A stretch of DNA of 64,000 nucleotides, taken from contig NZ_CP080332.1 of assembly GCF_019456655.1 (NCBI RefSeq), forward strand, positions 3,596,001-3,660,000. The letters are read 5' to 3'. This DNA comes from Mycolicibacterium diernhoferi (GTDB taxonomy: Bacteria > Actinomycetota > Actinomycetes > Mycobacteriales > Mycobacteriaceae). The position numbers were made by a program, and so were the translations under genes. Numbering within the stretch: the first letter of the stretch is position 1; every line of letters starts with the position of its first letter. The notes beneath the pieces are model-generated. The model was not told the DNA's origin. It saw only the letters and a program-made list of their open reading frames with translations, and did not search any database. Of this stretch, positions 56,132 through 64,000 are shown one piece after another.

Positions 56132-56572
56132 GTGCCAGCAGCATCGACAGCGCCCGCGATCGAAGGGTGGTTTTCCACCGACGACGCCGGCCAGACGCAC
56201 CTCATCGGCGGCAAGTGCACCCAGTGCGCCACCTACGTCTTCCCACCCCGGGAAAACAACTGCCCCAACCCCGGCTGTGACAGCGACACCCTGGCCCTCG
56301 TGCCGCTGTCCCGGCACGGGAAGGTGTGGAGCTACACCGAAAACCGCTACGCACCCCCACCGCCCTACCCGTCCCCGGACCCGTTCCAACCGTTCGCCGT
56401 CGCCGCCGTCGAACTCGCCGACGAAGGCCTCATCGTGCTCGGCAAAGTCGTCGAAGGCACCCTGGCCGCCGACCTCAAAGTCGGCATGCCCATGGAACTG
56501 ACCACCATGACCCTGTACGTCGACGACGACGGAGTCGCACGCACCACCCACGCCTGGAGGATCGCCCAATGA
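56132..56572 (+). CDS. DUF35 zinc-ribbon/OB-fold partner of thiolase-like protein (Rv1628c-like)
   Basis: 146 residues. Rubredoxin-like zinc ribbon GGKCTQCATYVFPPRENNCP plus NPGCDSD gives four Cys; then an OB-fold (GKVWSYTENRYAPPPPYP). Such proteins bind acyl-CoA and dock onto thiolase-like enzymes, as in the ChsH2/Ltp2 steroid side-chain aldolase. GTG 56132 chosen from the -10 box and homology. Its TGA overlaps the thiolase ATG. KstR box upstream. Codon use in the 3' half shifts to A- and C-ending codons. Confidence 0.87.
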   Translation: MPAASTAPAIEGWFSTDDAGQTHLIGGKCTQCATYVFPPRENNCPNPGCDSDTLALVPLSRHGKVWSYTENRYAPPPPYPSPDPFQPFAVAAVELADEGLIVLGKVVEGTLAADLKVGMPMELTTMTLYVDDDGVARTTHAWRIAQ

Positions 56573-57768
56573 GCCCGGACCCGGTCTACATCCTCGGTGC
56601 CGGCATGCACCCCTGGGGCAAATGGGGCCGCGACTTCACCGAATACGGCGTCGTCGCCGCCCGCGCCGCGCTGGCCGAAGCCGGCCTCGACTGGCGCCAA
56701 ATCCAACTCGTCGCCGGCGCGGACACCATCCGCAACGGCTACCCCGGCTTCGTCGCCGGCGCCACCTTCGCCCAAAAACTCGGCTGGAACGGCATCCCCG
56801 TCACCAGCAGCTACGCCGCCTGCGCATCCGGCAGCCAAGCCCTGCAATCCGCCCGCGCCCAAATCCTGGCCGGGTTCTGCGACGTCGCCCTGGTCATCGG
56901 CGCCGACACCACCCCCAAAGGCTTCTTCGCCCCCGTCGGCGGCGAACGCCGCAACGACCCCGACTGGCAACGCTTCCACCTCATCGGCGCCACCAACACC
57001 GTCTACTTCGCCCTGCTGGCACGCCGGCGCATGGACCTCTACGGCGCCACCCTGCAAGACTTCGCGAACGTCAAAGTCAAAAACGCCCGCCACGGGCTGA
57101 ACAACCCGTATGCCCGCTACCGCAAAGAAGCCACCGTCGACGACGTCCTGGCCTCCCCCGTCGTCTCCGATCCGCTGCGCCTGCTCGACATCTGCGCCAC
57201 CAGCGACGGCGCGGCCGCCGTCATCGTGGCCTCCAAAGCGTTCACCGAAAAGCACCTCGGCTCCACCGCGGGTGTGCCCTCGGTGCGCGCGGTCAGCCTG
57301 CAATCCCCCCAATACCCCCAACACCTGCCCGAACTGCCCGACATCGCCACCGACTCCACCGCCGTCATCCCCGGCCCGCAGCGCGTGTTCAAAGACCAGA
57401 TCCTCGACGCCGCCTACACCGAAGCCGGCATCGGACCCGAAGACCTGTCCCTGGCCGAGGTCTACGACCTGTCCACCGCCCTGGAACTCGACTGGTACGA
57501 ACACCTCGGCCTCTGCGCCAAAGGCGAAGCCGAACACCTGCTGCGCTCCGGAGCCACCACCCTCGGCGGCCGCATCCCCGTCAACGCCTCCGGCGGCCTC
57601 GCCAGCTTCGGAGAAGCCATCCCCGCCCAAGCCATCGCCCAAATCTGCGAACTCAACTGGCAACTGCGCGGCCAAGCCACCGGCCGCCAGGTCGAGGGCG
57701 CGACCGTCGGCGTCACCGCCAACCAAGGACTCTTCGGACACGGCTCCTCGGTCATCGTCGCCAAGTAG
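56569..57768 (+). CDS. Thiolase-superfamily lipid-transfer protein / aldolase (Rv1627c-like)
   Basis: 399 residues, SCP2-thiolase-like. Cys85 sits in SSYAACASGSQAL at the nucleophile position, but the two catalytic histidines of true thiolases are changed: EVYDLSTALELDWYEH instead of a His-x-Ala/Glu-type segment, and NASGGLASFGEAIPAQAI instead of GGHPxGA. Such changes occur in Ltp2-type retro-aldolases, which cleave steroid side chains with a DUF35 partner. Coupled to the DUF35 gene (ATGA). Codons strongly favour A/C endings (CAA, AAA, GAA, CTC) unlike neighbours. Confidence 0.88.
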   Translation: MSPDPVYILGAGMHPWGKWGRDFTEYGVVAARAALAEAGLDWRQIQLVAGADTIRNGYPGFVAGATFAQKLGWNGIPVTSSYAACASGSQALQSARAQILAGFCDVALVIGADTTPKGFFAPVGGERRNDPDWQRFHLIGATNTVYFALLARRRMDLYGATLQDFANVKVKNARHGLNNPYARYRKEATVDDVLASPVVSDPLRLLDICATSDGAAAVIVASKAFTEKHLGSTAGVPSVRAVSLQSPQYPQHLPELPDIATDSTAVIPGPQRVFKDQILDAAYTEAGIGPEDLSLAEVYDLSTALELDWYEHLGLCAKGEAEHLLRSGATTLGGRIPVNASGGLASFGEAIPAQAIAQICELNWQLRGQATGRQVEGATVGVTANQGLFGHGSSVIVAK

Positions 57769-57806
57769 CTTTTCGTCGGCGGGCGCACCCGCGCGAGGAT
57801 GGAGTG

Positions 57807-58034
57807 GTGAGCGAGAGCGTCGTCGTACGGGTCAAGCCCGGCAGCCGAAAGGGTCCGCTCGTCGAGGTCGGTGAGGACGGCGAGCTGACCGTCTACGTGC
57901 CGGAGCGCGCGGTGGACGGGAAGGCCAACGAGGCCGTCACCAAGCTGCTCGCCGCCCACCTGGGGGTGCCGCGCAGCCGGCTGGAACTGGTGTCCGGGGC
58001 GACCGCGCGGGTGAAGCGATTCCGCATCTCCTGA
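57807..58034 (+). CDS. DUF167 (YggU-like) protein
   Basis: 75 residues from GTG 57807, preceded by GGATGGAG. VVVRVKPGSRKGPLVEVGE, VPERAVDGKANEAVTKLLA and VPRSRLELVSGATARVKRF cover the complete small alpha/beta fold. Function unknown in the family. Lies 38 bases after the thiolase. Confidence 0.9.
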   Translation: MSESVVVRVKPGSRKGPLVEVGEDGELTVYVPERAVDGKANEAVTKLLAAHLGVPRSRLELVSGATARVKRFRIS

Positions 58035-58110
58035 CGTGAGCGTGCGTGAACTCCGTCCGGGAGACGGCGCGTTGCCCGCAGACACGCACGCTCGCCGGGG
58101 ACGAGTCGGG

Positions 58111-58860
58111 TCAGGCCACACCGAGGTAGGCGGCGCGAATACTGTCGTCCTTCAACAGATCCCGCGCCACCCCGGTCCGGGTGACCTCACCGGTCTCCAG
58201 GATGTAGGCCCGGTCGGACCTGCTGAGTGCCTGCTGCGCGTTCTGTTCCACCAGCAGCACCGTGGTGCCCTGACTGTTGATCTCGGAGATGATGCCGAAG
58301 ATCTGCGAGATCACCATGGGCGCCAGGCCCATCGACGGTTCGTCGAGCAGCAGCACCTTGGGCCGGGCCATCAACGCACGGCCGATGGCGAGCATCTGCT
58401 GCTCACCGCCGGAGAGCGTACCGCCGACCTGGTTGCGCCGCTCAGCCAGCCGCGGGAAGGTGGTCAGCACCCAGTCGAGCTTTTCGTCGTGTTCGGCCTT
58501 CGACGGGAACTTGCGCCCGTAGCAGCCCATTTCGAGGTTCTCGATGATGGTCATGCCGGGGAAGACACCGCGTCCCTCGGGGGCCTGGATCAGGCCGTCG
58601 GACACCCGCCGGTGGGCCTTCACCTTGCCGATGTCCCGGCCGTCGAAGAACACCGAGCCCGATGTCAGCGGCAGCAGCCCGGAGATCGCTCGCATCATGG
58701 TGGTCTTGCCGGCACCGTTCGATCCGAGCAGCGTGACCAGTTCGCCTTCGTGCACCACCAGCGAAACCCCGTGCAGGGCACGGATCCTGCCGTAGTGCAC
58801 GACGACGTCGCGCACCTCCAGCAGGACGGGGCGGTCGTCGGCCTCAGGCGAGTTCGTCAT
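58111..58860 (-). CDS. livF: Branched-chain amino-acid type ABC transporter ATPase
   Basis: 249 residues, LivF type. Walker A GSNGAGKTTMMRA, signature TLSGGEQQMLAIGRAL, Walker B LLLDEPSMGLAP, switch His region VLLVEQNAQQAL (Gln-Asn, typical of LivF). Last gene of the livJ-H-M-G-F operon; overlaps livG by 17 bases. Energises uptake together with LivG. Confidence 0.93.
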   Translation of the reverse strand: MTNSPEADDRPVLLEVRDVVVHYGRIRALHGVSLVVHEGELVTLLGSNGAGKTTMMRAISGLLPLTSGSVFFDGRDIGKVKAHRRVSDGLIQAPEGRGVFPGMTIIENLEMGCYGRKFPSKAEHDEKLDWVLTTFPRLAERRNQVGGTLSGGEQQMLAIGRALMARPKVLLLDEPSMGLAPMVISQIFGIISEINSQGTTVLLVEQNAQQALSRSDRAYILETGEVTRTGVARDLLKDDSIRAAYLGVA

Positions 58861-59707
58861 CGGGCACTCCCAGGTAGGCGGCGATGACCTTGGGGTCTTC
58901 GCGGATCTCGGCGGGCAGACCGTCGGCGATCTTGCGCCCGAACTCCAACACCACGATGCGGTCGGTCACGCCCATCACCAGGCGCATGTCGTGTTCGATC
59001 AGCAGCACGGTGTAGCCGTCGTCGCGGATCTTGCGGATCAGGTCGATCAGCGCGGACTTCTCGCTCGGGTTGAAGCCGGCGGCCGGTTCGTCCAGACACA
59101 GCAGTTTGGGCTCGGTGGCCAGCGCCCGTGCGATCTCCAGGCGACGCTGATCGCCGTAGGGCAGGTTCTTGGCCTTCTCTTCGCCGCGGTGGGCGATCCC
59201 GACGAAGTGCAGCAATGCAGCCGATCTTTCGACGGCCGAGCGCTCCTCGCGGCGGTGCCGCGCCGACCGGAACAGGGCGCCCGGCACCGAGGTGTGGTGC
59301 CGGGCGTCGGTGCCGACCATGACGTTCTCCAGCGCGGTCATCTCACCGAACAGCCGGATGTTCTGGAAGGTGCGGGCGATACCGAGCCGGGTGATCTGAT
59401 GCCGCTTGATCCGACCGATCGTCTGACCGTCGAACGTCACCGAGCCCGACGTGGGCCGGTACACACCGGTGATGGCGTTGAAGCAGGTGGTCTTGCCGGC
59501 CCCGTTGGGTCCGATCAGGCCGAGGATCTCGCCGCGCTTGATGTTGAACGTCACCGCGTCCAGCGCGGTGAGCCCACCGAACTGGACCGTGAGATCGTTT
59601 GTCTGCAACAGGACTTCGCCTTCGTCGGCCTTGATCTCGCGGTGCACACTGGCGATCTCGGCGACGTTCTCCTCGAACTTCTCCTCGGGCTGTTCGGGGG
59701 CGGTCAT
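58844..59707 (-). CDS. livG: Branched-chain amino-acid type ABC transporter ATPase
   Basis: 287 residues with a 30-residue charged N-terminal extension before the LivG core. Walker A GPNGAGKTTCFNA, signature NLPYGDQRRLEIARAL (LPYG instead of LSGG, usual for LivG), Walker B LLCLDEPAAGFNP, switch LLIEHDMRLVM. ATGA overlap with livM upstream. Confidence 0.93.
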   Translation of the reverse strand: MTAPEQPEEKFEENVAEIASVHREIKADEGEVLLQTNDLTVQFGGLTALDAVTFNIKRGEILGLIGPNGAGKTTCFNAITGVYRPTSGSVTFDGQTIGRIKRHQITRLGIARTFQNIRLFGEMTALENVMVGTDARHHTSVPGALFRSARHRREERSAVERSAALLHFVGIAHRGEEKAKNLPYGDQRRLEIARALATEPKLLCLDEPAAGFNPSEKSALIDLIRKIRDDGYTVLLIEHDMRLVMGVTDRIVVLEFGRKIADGLPAEIREDPKVIAAYLGVPDDELA

Positions 59708-60879
59708 TTCGCCTGCTCCGTATCGGTCGGTTGCTTGCGGAGAAGGGCGCGCGCGGCTTTGGCGTAGGTCAGCAGATGCTGGCGTGCGGGGAACAGCCCC
59801 TGGGGGCGGAAGATCATCAACACCACCAACGCGAGCCCGAAGAAAAGGTACTTCAAGTTACCCATGTCGATACCCGCGAAGTGCACCCCGAGCAGCCGGT
59901 TGGGCAGGTACACGATGATGAACGCGCCGAGGATCACGCCGAGTTTGTTGCCCTGCCCGCCGAGGACCACCGCGCACAGGAACAGCATCGAGTTGATGAT
60001 GTTGAATGTCGGCGGTGCGACGTACTGCACCTGGCCGGCATACAGCGCCCCGGACAGACCGCCGATCGCGGCGCCGATGGTGAATGCCCACAGCTTGAAC
60101 TTGAAGGCGTTGACGCCCATGACTTCCGCGGCGTCCTCGTCCTCGCGGACGGCGATCCAGGCGCGACCGACCCGGCTGCGCTCCAGGTTGCCGACCAGCA
60201 GCAGGATGCCGATGATGAGGATCAGGCCCAGCCAGAACCACCAGGTGCCGTAGTTGGCGTCGCCGCCGGAGTTCGACACCGAGAAGACACCTTCGGGGTG
60301 CTGCTCGCTTTCCAGGAAGTGCGGGAAGGCAACCTCATTGAGGCCGCGCGGCCCATTGGTGACATCGGACAGGTTGTCGGCGAGCAGGCGGATGATCTCG
60401 CCGAATCCGAGCGTCACGATGGCCAGGTAGTCGCCGCGCAGCCGCAGCGTCGGGGTCCCCAGGATGAGCCCGCTCAGCGCGGTGACGGCCATCGCGATCG
60501 GTAGACAGGACAGCCAGGCCCACGGGGTGCTGAAGAACGCCGAGGTACCCATCTGGTTCCACGGGCTTTCCGGACTGGTCAGCAGGGCGACCGTGTACGC
60601 ACCGACGGCGTAGAACCCGACGTAACCCAGATCCAGCAGACCGGCCTGCCCGACAACGACATTGAGGCCGATCGCGATGATGGCCACCATCGCGAACTGG
60701 GCCATGGTGCCGCCGAAGCTGATTCCCGGGGTGTCCAGGAAGGCGGGGGTGAACAGCGGCGACAGCGCAATCCCGGCGAACAGCACGATGCCGAAGATCC
60801 ACTTCTGGGCGCGGGTCAACCCGTCCCACCAGTCCATGACCTTGGCCCGCACCGCGGTCGTCCTACCCTCGCCGGTCAT
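59704..60879 (-). CDS. livM: Branched-chain amino-acid type ABC transporter permease
   Basis: About 391 residues from ATG 60879, preceded by GAGGGGG; an open frame continues to 60933 but without a ribosome site. About ten membrane segments; LivM marks VVGQAGLLDLGYVGFYAVGA, RLRGDYLAIVTLGFGEIIRL and GRAWIAVREDEDAAEVMGVN (EAA-like loop). Pairs with LivH as the channel. Confidence 0.92.
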   Translation of the reverse strand: MTGEGRTTAVRAKVMDWWDGLTRAQKWIFGIVLFAGIALSPLFTPAFLDTPGISFGGTMAQFAMVAIIAIGLNVVVGQAGLLDLGYVGFYAVGAYTVALLTSPESPWNQMGTSAFFSTPWAWLSCLPIAMAVTALSGLILGTPTLRLRGDYLAIVTLGFGEIIRLLADNLSDVTNGPRGLNEVAFPHFLESEQHPEGVFSVSNSGGDANYGTWWFWLGLILIIGILLLVGNLERSRVGRAWIAVREDEDAAEVMGVNAFKFKLWAFTIGAAIGGLSGALYAGQVQYVAPPTFNIINSMLFLCAVVLGGQGNKLGVILGAFIIVYLPNRLLGVHFAGIDMGNLKYLFFGLALVVLMIFRPQGLFPARQHLLTYAKAARALLRKQPTDTEQAK

Positions 60880-60940
60880 GCGGCCCCCTCGCAGGCTCGG
60901 GCTCCGCTTGCCGGCTGTTGATTCGCTCTGCAAGCGCCGC

Positions 60941-61951
60941 TCATACCCGTGCCTTCCCGAGGCTCTCCCCCAGTATTCCGGTCGGCCGGATCAACAGCAC
61001 CAGCACCAACAGCACGAAGGCGACGACGTCGCGCCACTGGGTGCCGAACACCGCCTGGCCGTAGTTCTCCATCACGCCGAGTAGCAGACCGCCGAGCAGG
61101 GCACCGCGCAGGTTGCCGATGCCGCCGAGGACGGCGGCCGAGAACGCCTTGATACCCAACAGGAATCCGCCGGAGTAGATGATGCCCTGGGGCACCTTCA
61201 GCGTGTAGAGCAGCGCCGCGGCACCGGCGAGCAGACCACCGATCAGGAACGTGGTCATGATGACCCGCTCCCGCGAAACGCCCATCAGAGTCGCGGTATT
61301 GGCGTCCTGGGCGACGGCGCGCACGCCGCGCCCGAGTTTGGTGCGGTTGAGCGCCAGATCGGTGAGCAGGGCCAGCACCAGCGCCGCGCCGATGATGACG
61401 ATCGTGGTGTTGGAGATCGCCACGCCGAACAGTTCGAACTGGGTTTTCGGCTGGACCAGCACGATCGGCTGCTGTGCGTTCGGCCCGCCGTATCCCGGTA
61501 TCAGTTTGGGCAGGATGAACAGCACGAACTGCTGCAGCACGAAGGACATGCCGATCGCGGTGATCAGGAAGGTCAGCGCCTTGGCGTTGCGCTTGCGCAA
61601 CGGCCGGTAGGCGATGAATTCCAGGCCCACCGCTGCGCCACCGGAGACCAGCATGGCGAACAACATGGCCACGCCGAGGTAGAGGATGGTCAGCGCGACG
61701 CCTTTGTTGTAGGCGTTACCGCTGGGGGTGAAGCCCAACAGGATGTCGAGCGCGAAGTAGGCGCCGAACATGCCGAGCATGAAGATCTCGGAGTGCGCGA
61801 AGTTGATCAGCCGCAGCACCCCGAAAACCAGGGTGTAGCCGACGGCGACCAAGGCATAGATCGCGCCCCAGGACAGACCGTCGATGGTCAACTGCCAGAA
61901 GCTGTCGAACAACGCACCGACATTGAAGTTGATGTTGGCGGCCAAGTTCAT
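60941..61951 (-). CDS. livH: Branched-chain amino-acid type ABC transporter permease
   Basis: 336 residues, about eight membrane segments. LivH marks: GLSWGAIYALVAVGYTLVFG, RLINFAHSEIFMLG and GRGVRAVAQDANTATLMGVS (ATPase-contact loop). Follows livJ after a 103-base gap that contains a strong hairpin, so it is likely expressed at a lower level than the binding protein. Confidence 0.93.
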   Translation of the reverse strand: MNLAANINFNVGALFDSFWQLTIDGLSWGAIYALVAVGYTLVFGVLRLINFAHSEIFMLGMFGAYFALDILLGFTPSGNAYNKGVALTILYLGVAMLFAMLVSGGAAVGLEFIAYRPLRKRNAKALTFLITAIGMSFVLQQFVLFILPKLIPGYGGPNAQQPIVLVQPKTQFELFGVAISNTTIVIIGAALVLALLTDLALNRTKLGRGVRAVAQDANTATLMGVSRERVIMTTFLIGGLLAGAAALLYTLKVPQGIIYSGGFLLGIKAFSAAVLGGIGNLRGALLGGLLLGVMENYGQAVFGTQWRDVVAFVLLVLVLLIRPTGILGESLGKARV

Positions 61952-62008
61952 CCGGTGCTGAGCTCCTCGCTGACGCGATGATCATTGGTGCGGCGGACGC
62001 GAAGACAA

Positions 62009-62043
62009 AAGCGCGTCCGAGGCATGCGCACTCGGACGCGCTT
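62009..62043 (-). terminator. Attenuating hairpin between livJ and livH
   Basis: Thirteen-base perfect stem AAGCGCGTCCGAG/CTCGGACGCGCTT with a nine-base loop, 12 bases after the livJ stop; on the minus strand it runs into TTTTGTC. A leaky terminator here would give more binding protein than transporter, as is common. Confidence 0.75.
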
Positions 62044-62054
62044 CGTCTCAGCGC

Positions 62055-63266
62055 TTACTTGACCTCGTACATCCAGATGAGGGTCGTCTCGAGCTCACCC
62101 TCCGGGTTCCACGAGTACTCGCGTGCCACACCCTGACCCTTGTAGTTGCGGACGAACTCCAGCAGGTCCGGTCGGGTGATCGCCCCGGAGTCGATGCCCT
62201 TGAGCAGGATGGTGCCCAGGTCGTAGCCCTCGGTGCTGTAGGTGCCGGGCTCGGTGTTGAACTTGGCCCGGTACTCGTCGGCGAAGGTGCCGGTGGCCGG
62301 ACCGCACGGGCAGGCCAGCAGCGCGCCCTCCGACGATGCGCCGGCCTGCTTGACGAACTCGTTGTCCTTGCTGCCGTCGGCGCTGACGAAGGCGCCCTCG
62401 AAGCCACCGTCCTTGAGCTGCTGCACCAGCGGGGCCGCCTCGGCGTAGTAGCCGGCGAAGAACACCGATTCCGGTGCGGCGCCCTTGATCTGGGTGACCG
62501 CGGCGGAGAAGTCCTTGTCGCCCTTCTTCACCGAGATGTTGCACGCCGGATCGGCCACCGGCCCGAGCGTGTCACGCACCGCCGTGGCCAGGCCCAGACC
62601 GTAGTCCGTGCTGTCGTCGACCACGCAGATCTTCTTGTGGCCCAACGTGTTCTTCAGGTAGTTGGCGACCGAGGGACCCTGCACCCCGTCATTGGCCAGC
62701 CCGCGGAAGAAGGTCTTCCAGCCGTTCTCCGACAAGGTCACGTTGGTGGCCGAGGCGGTGGTGGCGACCAGGCCGGCCTGGTTGAAAACGCCACCGGTGG
62801 CCTTGGTCTCGCCGGAGAAGGCGGGGCCGATCAGGCCGATCGTGTACTGGTCCTCGACGATCCGCGGGGCGATGTTGGACGCCTTCTGCGGGTCACCCTC
62901 GGTGTCGAACGGCTTGAGCTGCACCTGGCAGCCCGGGTTGGCCTCGTTGTGCTGGTCGATCGCCAGCTGGATGCCGTTCTTGATGTTGATGCCGAGCGCG
63001 GCGTCCGGGCCGTTGAGCGCGCCGGCCATCGCGATGGACACCGGCGGGCAGGTGGCCTTGCCGTCGCCGGCCGGGTCGGCCGGGGTGGTGCCCTCGGCGG
63101 CCTTGACCTCGGCGCCGTTCTCGTCGATCTGCACCTTCTCCACGATCGAGAGGTTCGTCTGCGACGCCTCTTCTTCGGGCGTGCTCTGGTTGCAGCCGGC
63201 AATCGTCAGAGCCATCAGGCCCGCGCTTCCGAGAGCAAATGCCTTGCGTGCCACGTGACCGCGCAC
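62055..63266 (-). CDS. livJ: Branched-chain amino-acid type substrate-binding lipoprotein
   Basis: 403 residues. Lipobox LTIAGC (Cys at about residue 25); type I periplasmic-binding fold with VSIAMAGALNGPDAALG, NIKNGIQLAIDQHN, DGVQGPSVANYLKN, KICVVDDSTDYGLGLA and PESVFFAGYYAEAAPLVQQL. Two Cys in CPCGP are unusual for the family. GTG 63266 with GGAGGTGAG before it. First gene of the operon; the exact ligand (Leu/Ile/Val or another amino acid or amide) cannot be read from sequence. Confidence 0.92.
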   Translation of the reverse strand: MRGHVARKAFALGSAGLMALTIAGCNQSTPEEEASQTNLSIVEKVQIDENGAEVKAAEGTTPADPAGDGKATCPPVSIAMAGALNGPDAALGINIKNGIQLAIDQHNEANPGCQVQLKPFDTEGDPQKASNIAPRIVEDQYTIGLIGPAFSGETKATGGVFNQAGLVATTASATNVTLSENGWKTFFRGLANDGVQGPSVANYLKNTLGHKKICVVDDSTDYGLGLATAVRDTLGPVADPACNISVKKGDKDFSAAVTQIKGAAPESVFFAGYYAEAAPLVQQLKDGGFEGAFVSADGSKDNEFVKQAGASSEGALLACPCGPATGTFADEYRAKFNTEPGTYSTEGYDLGTILLKGIDSGAITRPDLLEFVRNYKGQGVAREYSWNPEGELETTLIWMYEVK

Positions 63267-63469
63267 GTCTCACCTCCGGTTCCTTGTCCAGGTCGGCACC
63301 TCGAACCGGTCGGGACGGCCGGGGCGGCGATGCTTCGCGGAGAAAACCATAACCAACCCACCGCCGTGTCGCGTGCTGTTGAGCGACGCGTTGCGCAGAT
63401 CGATCGTGTCAGCCGGTCAAACGGCGGAGCCGGAAACGAACTCGTAACCCGCCGGACCGGCCGGAGCCG

Positions 63470-64000
63470 TTATTTCTCGGCGCTGGAAGCGTCGCCGGCC
63501 GGCGCGTCGAGCGTCTCCAGCACCACTTCGGCCACCCGTTTCATGGTGGTGCGCCGGTCCATCGCGGCGCGCTGAATCCACTTGAACGCCTCGGGTTCGG
63601 TCATCCCCTGGTTCGCCTGCAGCAAACCCTTTGCCCGCTCGACGAGCTTGCGCGTCTCCAGGCGGTCCGACAGGTTCGCGACCTCGCTCTCCAGGGCCGC
63701 CATCTCACCGAACCGGCTGACCGCCACCTCGATGGCCGGGATCAGGTCGGTGATGGAGAACGGCTTGACCAGGTAGGCCATGGCACCGGCATCGCGGGCC
63801 CGCTCGACCAGCTCACGCTGGGAGAACGCGGTGAGAATGACGATCGGGGCGATGTGCTTCGATGCGATCTCCGAGGCCGCGTCGATGCCGTCGCGGCGCG
63901 GCATCTTGACGTCCATGATCACCAGATCGGGCTTCAGGCTCTCGGCCAGATCGACGGCTTCCTGACCGTCACCGGCCTGCCCGACAACCTCATACCCTTC
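63470..64000 (-). CDS. pdtaR: Two-component response regulator with ANTAR RNA-binding domain, N-terminus off window
   Basis: 176 codons visible, about 30 missing at the 5' end if the protein has the usual 205 residues. Receiver domain with phospho-accepting Asp in VIMDVKMPRRDG, Thr in VILTAFSQRE and Lys in AYLVKPFSI; C-terminal ANTAR domain (ETRKLVERAKGLLQANQGMT, EAFKWIQRAAMDRRTTMKRV). Phosphorylation lets ANTAR bind twin-hexaloop RNAs and prevent termination. Orthologue of Rv1626; in M. tuberculosis its kinase is PdtaS, encoded elsewhere. Confidence 0.94.
   Translation of the reverse strand, partial: EGYEVVGQAGDGQEAVDLAESLKPDLVIMDVKMPRRDGIDAASEIASKHIAPIVILTAFSQRELVERARDAGAMAYLVKPFSITDLIPAIEVAVSRFGEMAALESEVANLSDRLETRKLVERAKGLLQANQGMTEPEAFKWIQRAAMDRRTTMKRVAEVVLETLDAPAGDASSAEK

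Noticed and set aside
56365..57741. Open frame of 458 codons on the minus strand opposite the thiolase gene
   Set aside because: Gly/Ala/Val-rich with no family resemblance; it arises because the thiolase gene uses almost no G at third positions.

Overview
The window is a high-GC actinobacterial chromosome segment, almost certainly a rapid-growing Mycobacterium/Mycolicibacterium-type organism. The evidence is LysX with a fused lysyl-tRNA synthetase, CoaE fused to a GrpB domain, PdtaR, an Rv1636-like universal stress protein, a Rv1647-like adenylate cyclase, several F420-type luciferase-like enzymes, and the gene order itself. From memory of M. tuberculosis H37Rv, the core reads as the Rv1650 to Rv1626 block in inverted orientation: pheT, pheS, cyclase, (insertion), DUF2236, tsnR-rplT-rpmI-infC, lysX, esterase, uvrA, metallo-hydrolase, universal stress protein, MFS pump, uvrB, DUF402, coaE, rpsA, polA, DUF35/thiolase, pdtaR.

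Layout. 1-3900: pheST (5'-most pheT codons present, C-terminus off the window) and a class III cyclase. 3982-16270: a 12-kb accessory block absent from the reference order as I recall it. It holds a gluconate module (GntR, gntK, gntP) and a divergent catabolic/transport cluster: a minus-strand five-enzyme operon (M20 hydrolase, flavin oxidoreductase, M29/NicX-like metalloenzyme, PLP aminotransferase, amidase) facing a plus-strand ABC importer (lipoprotein, ATPase, permease) and a GntR regulator. 16365-18675: DUF2236 oxygenase-like protein and an acyl-CoA dehydrogenase behind a perfect palindromic operator. 18740-20806: tsnR-rplT-rpmI-infC operon with a structured leader. 21095-28682: DUF1844 protein, lysX, membrane esterase, a small protein, an AlkZ-like protein, an F420-type enzyme. 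28672-37708: uvrA, metallo-beta-lactamase-fold and DUF427 proteins, luciferase-like plus acyl-CoA dehydrogenase pair, universal stress protein, SDR, esterase. 37829-42770: tRNA-Cys, a secreted glycoside hydrolase with a long acidic tail, an AT-richer gap, DUF899, MFS pump. 42814-50452: uvrB, small proteins, coaE, a Zur-box-controlled AztD-like lipoprotein, rpsA. 50692-53253: PrsW-like protease, a TetR remnant, ThrE exporter. 53265-58034: polA, KstR-box-controlled DUF35/thiolase pair, DUF167. 58111-63266: a complete branched-chain amino-acid type ABC importer. 63470-end: pdtaR, 5' end off the window.

Regulation is unusually legible. At least fourteen genes have a TAnnnT -10 hexamer six to eight bases before the start codon, which predicts leaderless mRNAs. 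infC appears to start at ATC and tsnR at CTG. There is a 14-bp perfect match to the KstR consensus, a Zur/FurB-like palindrome, two further palindromic operators, and several strong hairpins acting as terminators or attenuators. No CRISPR array, insertion sequence, prophage or rRNA was seen. The best candidate for an undescribed system is the 6840-16270 import-and-degrade cluster.
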